A stretch of 64,000 bases of DNA from Okapia johnstoni (Eukaryota; Chordata; Mammalia; Artiodactyla; Giraffidae), in assembly GCA_024291935.2 (NCBI GenBank), contig CM044316.1, forward strand, positions 78,942,501 to 79,006,500. Direction: 5' to 3'. Both the position numbers and the translations under genes were made by a program. The notes below the pieces were generated by a model. That model did not search any database, had not been told where the DNA came from, and worked only from the letters and a program-made list of their open reading frames with translations. This document shows, piece after piece, positions 45,859 to 58,003 of the stretch (its first letter is position 1; each line of letters begins with the position of its first letter).

Positions 45859-47557
45859 TGTGTCTTTGGGAACTTTGAAGGAACTTTGAACAGAGAAACA
45901 AAAGGAGGCAAAAGAAAAGAGGAATCTGTGAGAGAGTGTCTCTAACTTGGAAGCCAGAACTGTCCAAGCATTCTCACATTACAGAGAGCAGTCTCTCATC
46001 ACCCATTCCGCTAGAAATACGCTTGGCGTTTTTCCTTAATATACTATGCATCACTTTAGAATGATTTCCTAGGAAGTTCAATGTTGAAAATTATTCTACT
46101 TATGCTGGGAATCTACTATAATATTTCACAGAATCAATCTAAACAATTCCCAGGTAAAAAGAAAACTTGGGTAAACTTTGAAAAGTTAAGCCTAGTCAAC
46201 AAAAACAAATAAGTTAACAAGATAGAAAAGAAATATATGTATATACATATCTATACATGTATATAAATAAATTGAGACAGAAAAACTTAAAAGAGAGTGC
46301 AACTAATTATAATCTCATAATACTTTCTCATCTTCCACAGACACTTTCTGTTACTTTATCAGTAAAAGTTGAAGGCTAAATATATCCACATCTGGGAAAA
46401 CCGTGGCATCTGAATGCTAAACAGGAATATATCACACTGTCAAGAGGACCCACAATTAGTGAAATAATAAACAATGTGAATATATATCTTTGAATATTAT
46501 TAAATAAACTATAACTAACTTTCAAATAAATTGACTTCCTCATCTTAACAATTCCTAACAATGTGGATGTAAAAGTATGAATCGTGTATTAAAGTTTTTA
46601 CTGTTCCAACTTTAGTTCAATTCCTTTTTTAATGTCCCAAAATGGGGAGAAGCAACACTGTAAATTATTTTGCTAAGTGCCAATAACTTTAGAATACATA
46701 TTAAAAATTCCAGTTAAATTAAAAGTTGAGTCAGGTAGAACACACAATTACATCTCTCCACTGTCCTCATTAAATTTCAGTTCAACAGGGAATGCTGTCA
46801 TATCTTCCACAGACCTTCCTATTATACACTTATTTTAGGCCAATACCACTGATACTCTGCAGCAAGTACTTGCAGATCTTAAGCGAATAGCATTATATTA
46901 CCAAGAAGCAGAACGCGCAATTATTTCTAATTTTTCTCTACAACTATCGCTTTGGTGTGAATGGTCATAGATTGTTTCAAAACAGACCCCAGATGACTAC
47001 TTGGCAAAAATCAACAGGCAAAAGTGAGGTCTAAAGTTTTCTTTTGGGGCATCTCTGCAGTAAATTGTCTTCCTTATAACAGCTTCAGCTATCTAATTTT
47101 TTCAAATCTTGCTGGAATAACAAGTAGCAAATTAGTAGATCTGTCACAAGAATGCTATTTGCAATTTACTTATAGTACACTCTTACTTCACATTCGAGTT
47201 TTGTCTTGATGTAATTGACTTAACAAGCAAGTATTTATCACACTTACTGCTGGAAAACATTAATTACCTTTGATCCTGCTGAACTTCACACCCACTTATT
47301 TTAAGAAAATTTGACCAGGTTAAAAAGTTACTTAGATAATTACAACTCAATTTCCTAGCACAGAATGTTGCATTCTTAAGAGTCTCACAAAATTATTTAA
47401 GCTTATTCAAAAAATTGAGGCAAAACATACCCATTATTTAATAGTAAATTACAATATTCCAGAAAAAACTGGACTGCATAATAAAAGTGAATTCAGTAAT
47501 TATTCCTTTTCAAAGTTGATGAGGCTAAAAAAATTTCAGAGTACAACATCATACGTC
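45859..47557. other. Spacer, nothing recognised
   Basis: AT-rich DNA with ATG/TA-rich runs at 46235-46270. No gene or named repeat. Confidence 0.45.
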
Positions 47558-47570
47558 TCAGTTAATGTGG

Positions 47571-47876
47571 GCTTCCCTGGTAGCTCAGCTGGTAAAGAAT
47601 CCACCTCCAATGCAAGAGACCCCAGTTAGATTCCTGGGTCAGGAAGATCTGCTGGAGAAAGGATAGGCTACCCACTCCAGTATTCTTGGGCTTCCCTTGT
47701 GGCTCTGTTGGTAAAGAATCCGCCTGTAATGCAAGAGACCCAGGTTCTATCCCTGGGTTGGGAAGATCCCCTGGAGAAGGGAAAGCTATCTACTCCAGTA
47801 TTCTGGCCTTGAAAATTCCATGGACTATATAATCTATGGGGTCGCAGAGAGTCATACACAACTAAGCACTTTCACT
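47571..47876 (+). mobile_element. Bov-tA SINE with two tRNA-like heads
   Basis: Two heads follow each other (gggcttccctggtagctcag and gggcttcccttgtggctctg), each with its own purine-rich arm, before a single body. The second B box is ggttctatccc. Flanks tcagttaatgtgg at 47558-47570 and 47877-47889 (13 bp) show the whole double-headed unit moved as one piece. Confidence 0.92.
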
Positions 47877-47889
47877 TCAGTTAATGTGG

Positions 47890-49577
47890 CTAAGGTCCTG
47901 ACAGGGTAGTACAATACATCACTTTTTATTCTTTTTTAAAAATGATAATAAAGACCATGTAATCTTTAATTTGAGGGAGAATCTAAATTTTACACCTCAT
48001 CTTAAGACATTGCTAATGAAGAAAACTTAAAAGTTGTTTCAGGTGTTAGACGTGTTCTGAACACAAATCAAGGAATGACTAGCACTTAATTACTTCATGC
48101 TAAAATTATCAGGATGTCTAAAATCTATTCTATGCATAAATGCTTGGATATTCAATGGAAACTAAAATCATTTAACTTATGCAAAATTAATTACATGCAC
48201 TCAATTTAGAAAAACAAAGAAAGCAGGTAATTTTCCTTGCTTTTTCACTCAGTGAGGATACAGGGTAAACTAGGGTGCTAGAAATGGAACACATGGCTAC
48301 ATGTCCCCTCAGTCATCACAGTTCACGTATGTCTCTCATAATCTGAGCATCCCATCATGCTGTGTATGATTCAGAGCTTAACAATATGTGTTTTCCTGTT
48401 AGTGAGTTCTGTAAACAAAAATCAGTCTTCTGTTCTCAGCCAAGGAATGAGCAATTTTTCCAAACACTGTCATGAAAATGTGGATATTTTGGACTCAGTA
48501 AAACCATAAATTATGTCTCCTCTGTAACAACTTCTTAATGGAATTTTAGTGTTACACTGACTCCAATTTTTGCCCCACATGTTCATTTAAGAAACTGACC
48601 TACCTATAAAGGAAGCGACTGTTCTTAAACTTACTGCAGCCACCTATTATCACATGGATACTCATTCTCTCAGTAGTGGCAAGAAACATTTTACCTCAGT
48701 ACAAAGTAGATTACATTTGCATATTTATATCTCAGAAATCCACAATGTATTGCATACTCATAATGCAACTTGATGTGAATATGTAAATACCAAGATATGT
48801 AAGTATTTAAATATCAGAAAAGATTTCACATAGAAATAGAGGATATCCATAATGCAGCTTGCTATCTGCCTAATATTACAGCACAATCCAAAAAGTTAGT
48901 GCTACCTATCAGTTGGAAATTCCCAGGAAACAAGTCTTTCCCCACTACTCTGAAACAGCCTGAGCAGGTCTAGCTTGAGTAGCCTGGTCTCTGTCAAAAG
49001 ATTTCCACAACAGAAGACAGAATTCAATCTGAATTCTTCCTGGAAAAGCCCAGTTTGCCTCTAGGCCATCTTAATTCAGATGAAACTGAACTATGATTAA
49101 AAAAAAAAAATCACAAATATTTATAGAGTTCCCTACTGTTATTCCCTACTGTCCTGATTGCTACAGGGAATAGAAGATATTTTTACAAGAGCTCTATATT
49201 TTTTAAAAGAATTCATATTCACACAAAAATTTACAAGTGAATTATGGGAAAGTTAGAAAGCCACTGCAATAGGGAAAAGTGATGAAGGCCCAGCATAGGA
49301 TAGTAAAAGGGAAATGGTGACTGGGGCTTTGAAAGACATCTAAGAACCAGAGTAGTCTTAGTAAATAAATGCATTTAGAGTATGAGAGAGAAGTCAAGTA
49401 AGTCAAAGTTGTCTCATTTCTAATTTGAAGTAGATGTGATAACATTAACCAAGATAGAAATACAGGAACACAAAAAGGTTTTGGTCAGGAGATAACACAC
49501 TTTGTTACTTTGCTGTTTTGATTTTGTTTTTTAATATGGGATTTGAGGGACTGCTTTTTCTTTTTTTAACATTAATT
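47890..49577. other. Spacer, nothing recognised
   Basis: AT-rich, with an A run at 49100-49110 and a short tandem ttccctactgt pair at 49130-49151. No gene or named repeat. Confidence 0.45.
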
Positions 49578-49580
49578 TTT

Positions 49581-49600
49581 GGGGGGTGGGGGGGGCAGGG
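49581..49600 (+). repeat. G-rich tract with quadruplex potential
   Basis: Runs of 6, 8 and 3 G separated by single T and CA. Enough guanines for a three-tetrad quadruplex on the plus strand. It lies immediately before a Bov-tA. Confidence 0.7.
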
Positions 49601-49601
49601 A

Positions 49602-49805
49602 GGTCTTCCCTGGTGGCTCAGCTGGTAAAGAATCTGCCTGCAATGTGGAAGACCTGGGTTCGATCCCTGGGTTGGGAAGATCCCCTGGAGAAAGAAACAG
49701 CTATCCACTCCAGTATTCTGGCCTGGAGAATTCCATGGACAGAGGAGCCTGGGGGGCTATAATCCATGGGGTCACAAGAGTCAGACACAACTGAGTGATT
49801 TTCAC
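49602..49805 (+). mobile_element. Bov-tA SINE, sense
   Basis: ggtcttccctggtggctcag head, intact B box ggttcgatccc ending at 49667, body to gtgattttcactttcatt. Both promoter boxes look intact. No target duplication was resolved. Confidence 0.92.
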
Positions 49806-50545
49806 TTTCATTAAAATGTTTTTTAAATTTTTCTACAACTTTTAAAGGTTACTCCATTTACACTTATTACAAAATACTGGCTATATTCCCCATTACGTAC
49901 AATACATCCTTGAGCCTATCTTACATCCAATTCTTCATGCTTCCCACTCCCCCACTCTTATCCTGCCCATCTCACTTCTGATAACCACTAGTTTGTTCTC
50001 CATATCTGGGAGTCTGCTCCTTTTTGGTTGCCTTCACTAGTTATTGTTCTTTTTAGATTCCTCATGTAAACAGTATCATACAGTATTTGGCTTTTTCTGA
50101 CTTAATCTAACTTAGCCTAATGCCCTGCAAGTACATCCATGTTGCTAAAAATGGCAAAATCTAAGTTCTTTTTTCTGGCTGAGTAATATTCCACTGCATA
50201 TACATACCACACCTTTATTCATCTGTTGATGGACACTTTGGTTGCTTCCATATATTAGTAATTGTAAATAATGACACTATGAACACTGGGGTGCATGTAT
50301 CTTTTCAAATTAGTGGTTTTGGATTTTTTGGATATATATCCACAAATGTAATTGCTGGGTCATGGGAGGAGATGACAGAGGATGAGATGGTTGGATGGCA
50401 TCACCGACAATGGACATGAGTTTGAGCAAACTCTGGGAGATGGTGAAGGACAGGGAAGCCTGGCATGCTGCAGTCCATGGGGTCGCAAAGAGTTGGACAC
50501 AATTGAGCCACTGAACAATAACAAATGTAATTCTATTTTTAGAAA
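49806..50545 (-). mobile_element. L1 LINE 3' end, antisense, split by BovB
   Basis: tctgataaccactagtttgt, aagtacatccatgttgctaa, gagtaatattccactgcata and gatggacactttggttgctt are characteristic of reversed L1 3' coding/UTR sequence. After the BovB at 50366-50520 it continues as gtaattctatttttag. Confidence 0.82.
50366..50520 (+). mobile_element. BovB LINE 3' end inserted in L1
   Basis: aggagatgacagaggatgag through cacaattgagccactgaaca, ending in an aataac tail. L1 sequence lies on both sides, so BovB came later. Confidence 0.9.
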
Positions 50546-51690
50546 TATGGTATCTCAGAGGAAGTTGTGAATCCTCTATCTAAAGTGATGTAGTAGGTTC
50601 TACTGATCTATAAATCATTGTCATATAGATAATTATTCAATCCATGGTTACAAATAAAATATCCATTGAGAATACAAAAAGCATATAGAGAGAAGTGAAT
50701 CTAGTAGTGTCTGTATTTAGGAGCTTACTGCAAGAATAAGAACAGTGAAATAAAGAAAAGAAAAACTTAACAAGATAGGAAACTTTTAAGTCTAAAGAAA
50801 AAGGTAATGTTAAGAAAGAAGATTTGGTCATTTCTGTCTGCTATTATGTGGAGGTGAAAAAAAATATATGAGAAAACACTGGTACCTGTTTTTGCAATCA
50901 GGTCCTTTGTACCTTTGAGAAGGTAAGAAAAAAGCAGGCGGGAAAAAATTCGTATGTTATGTTAACAAAAAGCAATTGAGGGTTAGAAATGGAGTTAAAA
51001 CTATAGACCTAAAATCCAAACAATAAAGGAAAAAAATCAGATGGTCACTACAAGTTAAGAATGTATTTTTCAAGGTAGAGAAGAATCTTCCAATAAGGGA
51101 TGATCAAGAATCAGTATCTCTTAAGATCACTCCAAACCATCGATTTTTTCAACCTCTAGCCCTCCTTCCAAACTCTCTCACACATACACTCTCCTTTCCC
51201 ACCAGAACCACACTTTTCTCGCAAGAGCAAGACGAAGTTACCACATTAAGTGGATACTGACACACCTGTCACAGGACATCAAGATGACTCAACTGTTATC
51301 CAGGCTTCCTTAGGATTCATTTTCATGAATATATGCAAAGAGCTGTCCCTATTAATCTAAAAACAGGAAGCATGTACGAGGATGCCAGTTCTTCATGGTT
51401 TAGTAGAAAACACAAACCCCAGTTCTAGCACGAAAGCTAGTTCCATCTCAGAATCCTGCTGAGATAGACGATGCTAAATTGAATAGCCAGCCCATAAAAT
51501 CCCAGACTAATTTCTGAGCATGAATATTAGTGGCAGAAATTAGTAAGTAGGATAAATATGAAGGCTAGATTCTTTTTCAACTTTGTACATGAAACCTAAC
51601 ATAATACCATATGTGGAGGTTCAATTATTGTTAGATTGAACACAATCTTCTAAGCACTTATCCAGTCTAAAATTACTCTACCAAACAATA
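50546..51690. other. Spacer, nothing recognised
   Basis: AT-rich DNA, no gene or named repeat. Confidence 0.43.
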
Positions 51691-51691
51691 T

Positions 51692-51890
51692 GTTACAGTG
51701 ACAAGAGTACCAGACTAAGACACAGAAGGCTAAGGTTCAGGTCTGTTCTGAAACTTTTGACGTCTTTTATCTCCTTGATAATTCTCTCATCTGCATTCCC
51801 ATCCTGCCAGATTTCACAGATTTTAAGAGGGAAACACATTTAAAAAATACATGTGAAAGTGCATGGCATATTTTTAAATACAATATAAAT
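51692..51890 (+). mobile_element. MIR SINE, sense
   Basis: gtgacaagagtaccagacta, ggttcaggtctgttctgaaa, ttctctcatctgcattccca and gtgcatggcatatttttaaa follow MIR order, strongly diverged. Confidence 0.55.
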
Positions 51891-53934
51891 ATTAAGGCTC
51901 ATTTATGACTACTATTATATACAATATGCCATTTAAGGTGATCAGATGTTGACATAAAATGCACTCTTCTCTCTAAATTGGCTGGGCAACAAGTACTATT
52001 TTATTGTTCTTTACCCCTGTTTATCTAATCCCTGTTTGAAATCTGCTAAACTATTTGCCTATTTATCAGGGTGGCCCTAATTTGGAATCCAGAGACTAAT
52101 GGCATTGGAAAATTGCACTGAAAGAAGTCACCATGTACTATGATAGATCATAAATATGGATGACTAGAAAGTAAGATGCTTCGCTTAAGATGCAAATTAG
52201 CAGAGAATAAGATGCAGCGGGTTGTGCACCCCAGATTCAAATCCTGATGGAGAAGTCCCTGGAGGGTCACCAGACAAAAAGCAAGTTTCTGCTGTCACTC
52301 CCCCATGGGCTGTAGACACTCCCTCAGCCTGTCAGGCAACACTAATTGAACCAGATACTAATAGGAGAGAAAGTGTGCCAGCCACATCCTTGCATGTAGA
52401 GCCGCCAAGTCAGTCTAGGGAGGCACTCCTGGCAAGAAACACACGAGCCTAGAAATATAACCCAGAAATCCTCAGTTAGGCCAATCCTAGCAGCAGACTG
52501 GCTTCGGAAAATGAGAAAAGCAGAAAGGGAGAAACTAAAGCTTTGTGGGGACTGCAAATAATCGTAATGAGGATAAAACATGGTTCTCAAGAGAACTACT
52601 GTGCTCTGTAATCCAAACTCTCTTCCCTGCCCTCTTGTAACTTCTGCAAAGTATACGCTCCCAAATCCCCCATCCTGCCATGCTCTCAGCACCCCCAGAT
52701 AAGATTCAGATGAGATTCTTGATGTAGTATCTCAGACAACAGGTTTGGAGTACATTCATCCATGCACACATGGTAATAGTATATACGAATAGGCAATCTT
52801 CAGTATAGCAGAGAGAGGGAGAGAATTTAAAAGTTGAAGAGAAAGGAGCTCACTATGTAAAATGAAAAGACAAAGTATCTGCTGTAAGAGTCCTCAAAAG
52901 AGGCAGAAAGTAACGGGAAGCACAGTTTCTTACGTACTTGAATTGCTTTCTTTCACTGCTCTGTTCCCCTGCGTGCTTTCTCTCCATGACCTGTGTGATG
53001 AATCTCTTCTTAGAACTCATGTTCTGATCCAAACAGGCCGTGTGATTTGAATGTGGCAGTAAGCAGGAAAAGAGAAGGCAAGGGAAAGAGGAAACATGAG
53101 AAAATAAAAATGAGAACAGAAAGGAGGAATGATGCAAATGAAAACCAGGGTTCGTTGGGTCATGCCTCAGTTTACCCATACGCCTTTCGCAAACTACAAC
53201 ACCTGCAGAGACACATTAAATAGGACTGCTGCCTCAGGAATATCCGCTGAGTAACAGGCCCCTCTCAGATCTGCCTTAGCTGAACCTCTTCCCAGCTGCA
53301 TCATCGGTCAAACAGAACTGCAAATTTCTCAAATCAGGTCACTGATACTTTCTGCTTCTGGTCACAAAATTAAAGTCCCAAAAGGAACTGCCTCTCTCCA
53401 AACACAGGAATTTGGGATCCAAAAAAGGCAAGAAAGGAAGATAAACAAGAACACCTTTAGAGCTTCCATTCACATGGTGAATCAGATTCAACAAATGTCT
53501 TGCATATCCCTTTAGTAAAGGAGAAATTTAGGATTAAGAAAATTTTTAATTTTCTCAAATTGTGTTTAACACAAATATTCAAATTACTTCAAACCCAAAT
53601 CATTCTCTTAAATATATGAATGGATATATCAAGTGACATTTATCCATTAAGAGATCTTTATTGAGCCTCAACTATAATGAGCCTCAATAAGAGGTTTGCC
53701 ATCAAAGGTACCATCTTTAATACCTATAATCCATGGTGGGGGGAGACTGTATGGAAACTCCACATTTAATCAAGATGCCTGCTGTAAAATCATATGCAAG
53801 ATAACTCAGAGTCCATAACCAACATGGGGAACAGATTCCAGGACACAGAACAAATAACCTGAGTGAGATCCCCATTGTAAGGAGTCATCAACAACAGCCA
53901 CAGATCACACATCAAAGTGACACAGTTGGTATTA
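51891..53934. other. Spacer with an unexplained GC-richer frame
   Basis: No repeat recognised. A 76-codon plus-strand frame at 52222-52452 is rich in Pro, Ser and Thr and lies in locally less AT-rich DNA. Purine-rich runs occur at 52800-52830 and 53065-53130. No exon structure was supported. Confidence 0.42.
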
Positions 53935-53990
53935 ATAATAGCTAACTGTTATTGAGCTCCTATTATTTGTTAGGCACTAGGTATTGTCTC

Positions 53991-54520
53991 TGCTTACTCC
54001 TTGGAAGAAAAGTTATGACCAACCTAGATAGCATATTAAAAAGCAAAGGTTTTTGCCAACAAAGGTCCGTCTAGTCAAGGCTATGGTTTATCCAGGAGTC
54101 ATGTATGGTTGTGAGAGTTGGACTATAAAAAGAGCTGAGTGTCGAAGAATTGATGCTTTTGAACTGTGGTGTTGGAGAAGACTCTTGAGAGCACCTTGGA
54201 CTGCAAGGAGATCCAATCAGTCCATCCTAAAGGAAATTAGTCCTGAATGTTCTTTGGAAGGACTGATGTTGAAGCTGAAACTCCAATACTTTGGCCATCT
54301 GATGCGAAGAACTGACTCATTCAAAAAGACCCTGATGCTGGGAAAGATTGAGGGCAGGAGGAGAAGGGGACGACAGAGGGTGAGATGGTTGGATGGCATC
54401 ACCGACTCAATGGACATGAGTTTGAGTAAACCCCAGGAGTTAGTGATGGACAGGGAAGCCTGGTGTGCTTCAGTCCATGGGTTCACAAAGAGTCGGACAC
54501 AACTGAGCAACTGAACTGAA
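53991..54520 (+). mobile_element. BovB LINE 3' end inserted in MIR
   Basis: Starts tgcttactccttggaagaaa and ends at the ctgaa tail. Flanked by exact gtattgtctc at 53981-53990 and 54521-54530. Confidence 0.95.
54053..54514 (+). pseudogene. BovB C-terminal domain, open remnant
   Basis: A 153-codon frame without stops covers the region after the reverse transcriptase. It contains [39 protein letters not shown] and [12 protein letters not shown], then a basic [16 protein letters not shown] segment. The Cys and Trp positions and the basic tract match the same region in the other copies here. It is C-terminal only, with no catalytic part, so it is a dead fragment whose frame happens to be intact. 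Its role in the parent protein is not established from this sequence. Confidence 0.85.
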
Positions 54521-54700
54521 GTATTGTCTCATTTAACCCTTACCCTTACTATAATGAGGAAAGCATATGATTATGAAACTGAGTTCAGAGAGATGAAGTA
54601 ATTTGCTCAAGGCCAAACAGTGAGTAACTGGTGACATGGTGAAGGTTTTGAAGCCGGGTACTTGAGACCAGAGCTTCTACTAACCCCAAACTAGACAGTA

Positions 54701-55174
54701 ACAGGTTCATCATCCAACCTCACCCTTCACTGACCCATCCGTCCGTGAACCTCTTTTACCGACACTTCCACATGGTCTTCCATTATCTCTCCAGAACGTC
54801 TGTCCTTCTCTGAGATCATTTTTGTCTCTATTCATTTTTCCCTTTTCCTTCTCTGCCTGCTTCATCCTTCTTCCAACTCTCTCTCTCTCCCCCTCTCTTT
54901 CTTTCTCTAAATCAAACTGAATGTGGTGCTCAAAAATGTTCTGAAAATGATGACTTTATATCCCATTTTGACTTTAAAATACATTCTCAGTATGAGAGGA
55001 GAAGGTATCCTTTTATATGTCTCTTCCCCAGAAAAGAAATATCAAAACTATGAAGATTTTTACTTCGATAAAATGAAGTAAGGGTCTGTTGAATGATTCT
55101 TGAACAGATCCTTGAAGGATCTGTTTCTTGACTCAAGGTTTACATTATCAAAAGGTTTCACACTACCCAGAATT
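54701..55174. other. Spacer with CT-rich tract
   Basis: A pyrimidine-rich run lies at 54815-54908 (ctctctctctccccctctct). Nothing else recognised. Confidence 0.5.
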
Positions 55175-55550
55175 GCCATGGGCAGGTGTGTCCTTCCCAA
55201 AATGCCTATGTTGAAGCGCTAATCCCCAAGTGACTGTACTGAAGACAGAACATTTAAGGGGTGACTGAGGTTAAAGGAGGCCATAAGTGTGGAACCCTGA
55301 TTTCACAGAACTGGTGTCTTTATAAAATAAGAAAATATACCAGAGATCACTCTCTTTCTACCACGTGAGGACACAGAGAGAAGGTAACTGTCTGCGAGCC
55401 AGGAGGAGAGCTCTCAACAGGAACTGAATTGGCTGGCACCTTGATCTTGGACTTCCCAGCCTCCAAAACTGTTGAGAAATTCATTTCTGTTGTTTAAGCC
55501 ATCTAATTTATGCTGTTTTCTATGGCAGCCCAAGCTGACTAATATAATTG
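55175..55550 (+). mobile_element. MaLR LTR (MLT1/MST type), sense
   Basis: aaaatgcctatgttgaagcg, acgtgaggacacagagagaa, ttgatcttggacttcccagc and ttctgttgtttaagccatct give the LTR in order, ending gctgactaatata. Confidence 0.77.
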
Positions 55551-56938
55551 GTCTTAAAAAATGGCTCTTCTTTATGAGAAAATTTCACACATTCAAATGT
55601 TAGCAGTATGATTTCAAGATGAGTATTCTCGTCATTACTAAACTGTTTTGAACTTACTGAGCCTTGGGTAAGATGTTTCCTGGACAAAGAAGAAGCATAT
55701 TCCTAAAATGCTTTATTCAAAACATACATTTTTTAAAATTATGTCCAATATTTATCCGACCATTTAGGACAGAAAACTAGTTTTCTGAAAAGCTAACAGA
55801 TTTCAACAGATGTAGCCCAGATCCTTCCTATGAAAAACAAGAATAAGAGAGAGGCCCCTAGGTTTATTCAGATGCAAGTTTGAAATATGGTGACCTTTTT
55901 CTGAGTTATTTTATTCAACATCCAATAAGTGACCTTGTTACCAATTCAATCCACATCTGGTAAAAGAAAAATAAACCGCTCATCTAGCTATCAGGTCCGG
56001 AAACTGGGAACAACCTAACAGGAGAAAAACACTCTTTTTGAAGCCTCTTTATTTTCAAGCTAACAGCAGTGTGAACGCCACTGTTGTGCAGCCACTCACT
56101 AGAGCTGTTGAAACTTTAAACAGCTTTAGGAAAATGCCAGTTGTTTTAATTATTTCTCCAGTGGGAATCTTTGGCTTCATTGAAAAGGGGTATATGAGCC
56201 GTTTGGTGGCCAAATGGCAAAGTAAAAAGAAAAAAAATACACAGACCACCGCCACCAACATCCCGTTCTAAGTTTCACAAAACTTCAATAAAATATGGTT
56301 TGATAGCCTGTTGACTGACCTCTTCGAGGTGGAGAGTTACTCTGAATCCATACCTCTTCTTCCTGTGAGATAAGCTGAGAAATTTGAGAGGAGCAGGCCT
56401 TGTATCTGAGCCCAACTCTGACACGCTTTTTCTGATTCAGCCATAGCTTTGCTTGGAAACCTGTACGTCATGGCCTTGGCGGGCCCCCAAGCTTCCTCCT
56501 AAGCAGTCTGCTATTTTTCCTCTAGCTTACCCAAAATAGCTGGGCAGAGATTTAGTACAGTTGGTATGCTGGTGTTTATAGGCCGAAGTGTTGTCAAGTT
56601 TCCTTCTGTGGGCAAGCAGAGGTTCTTGCAGATAGACCAGAACAAAAGGAAAGGTGGTTCTGGCCTTCTGGTTCTGTTTCCTGGGAGAGTGAGAGGTCCC
56701 CTTTCCCTCCTCCAAACAACCCCAGGATCAGACAACCTTTATCAAGTTTAACCTCCCTCCCTATCTTGCCTCATTCTCTGAAAAAATCCTTTTTCCTATT
56801 CTGAAGCCCAACTGCTTGGAATTACAGTATATCATGAGTCATATATTTCAGCATATTTATTATCTAGGATCCTTCACAGGCAAAACAGGTATAGAAACTT
56901 CCTTGTTTCCTGCTGGAGAATTTACAGGTATATTATCT
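55551..56938. other. Spacer with an unexplained 77-codon frame
   Basis: No repeat recognised. The frame 56038-56271 ends 21 bp before an aataaa at 56289-56294, but its product resembles nothing I know and the opposite strand is equally open. No supported gene. Confidence 0.42.
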
Positions 56939-57068
56939 CTGTTGCTGCTTAGTCATTAAGTCATATCCAACTCTTTGTAAGCCCATGGGCTATATAGCCC
57001 ACCAGGCTCCTCTGACTGTGGGATTTCCCAGGCAAGAATACTAGAGTAGGTTGCCATTTTCTTCTCCA
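56939..57068 (-). mobile_element. Bov-A-type SINE monomer, antisense
   Basis: gttgctgcttagtcattaag, catgggctatatagcccacc and ggcaagaatactagagtagg to ttctccaa. Only the Bov-A body is present, with no tRNA-like head. Confidence 0.85.
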
Positions 57069-57829
57069 ATACTATTTCTAGGTGTTCTATTTTAAAATGC
57101 AAAGTCCAACATTTGCAGGGAGAAATCCAAGTGCTAAAGAAAACAGATGCCACCCTGAGGAGAAAAGAAATAGATTTGCTAACTCATAAGTCTAGAGGCC
57201 CTGTTTCTTTCCCCATACAGTATCTGAACCTTTATTTTCCCTTTTGTAGAAATGGAGTCCCCCCACCCCAACCCACAGTGTCCCCTTTCATTTCCTCTTT
57301 TCTACTCAGTGGGTCCCAAAAAATAAGACGGTACAGGTTTCCTCATCTGTTATACTCTCCCCAGTAATTTGCTACTCCCTTTGAAATTCCCCTTGCTGTT
57401 CCATCAAGCCATGCTGCAGAATAAGATGCAAATTGATGACTTGATCCAGGTTTCACTATTTGAGCACGCAATTATATAAAGCATAGGTCTCTGACATGGA
57501 GAAAGAAAAAAGCAAGAACGAAATTACAGATGACACTCAGGAAGGCTTTCCCAACTTAGAATCAACTGACCTATTCCTGCAGCCACAAGAAGCAGTGCTC
57601 CTGTCTCTCCGCTGCTATTTCTCTTGACCAGGGCAGGGCTGTGACACGTTCACGCCCTAAGCACTCTGCTGGTCCCTTACTCCTTTGTATCATCAGAAAC
57701 AAAAGCAAGAAAACCATGAATGATTATTTTATAGTTTTCAGAGTTAGACCAAATTTATATTTATGCAAAAGTAAAATTAAGTTCGATCTAGCTACTAATG
57801 TATGTATGGATCTTTCTGTATCTGCTTTT
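57069..57829. other. Spacer, nothing recognised
   Basis: No gene or named repeat. Confidence 0.42.
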
Positions 57830-58003
57830 GTGTTGTTCTATCGCTCAGTCATGTCCAACTCTTTGCGATCCCATGGACTGCAGTGCATCAGGCTTCCCCA
57901 TCCTTCACCATCTCCCAGAGTTTGCTCAAACTCATGTCCATTGAGTCGATGATACCATCAAACCATCTCATCCTCTGTCGCCTCCTTTTCCTCTCGCCCA
58001 GTA
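57830..58003 (-). mobile_element. BovB LINE 3' end, antisense
   Basis: gtgttgttctatcgctcagt, catcttcacc-like text at 57900-57912 and attgagtcgatgataccatc, ending at ttttcctctcgccc. Confidence 0.9.

Larger units (their letters stand above)
53935..54700 (-). mobile_element. MIR SINE, antisense, split by BovB
   Basis: ttattgagctcctattattt and gttaggcactag precede the insert; tattgtctcatttaaccctt, gtaatttgctcaaggccaaa and gtgagtaactggtgacatgg follow. Removing the insert and one target copy restores a continuous MIR order. Confidence 0.78.
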
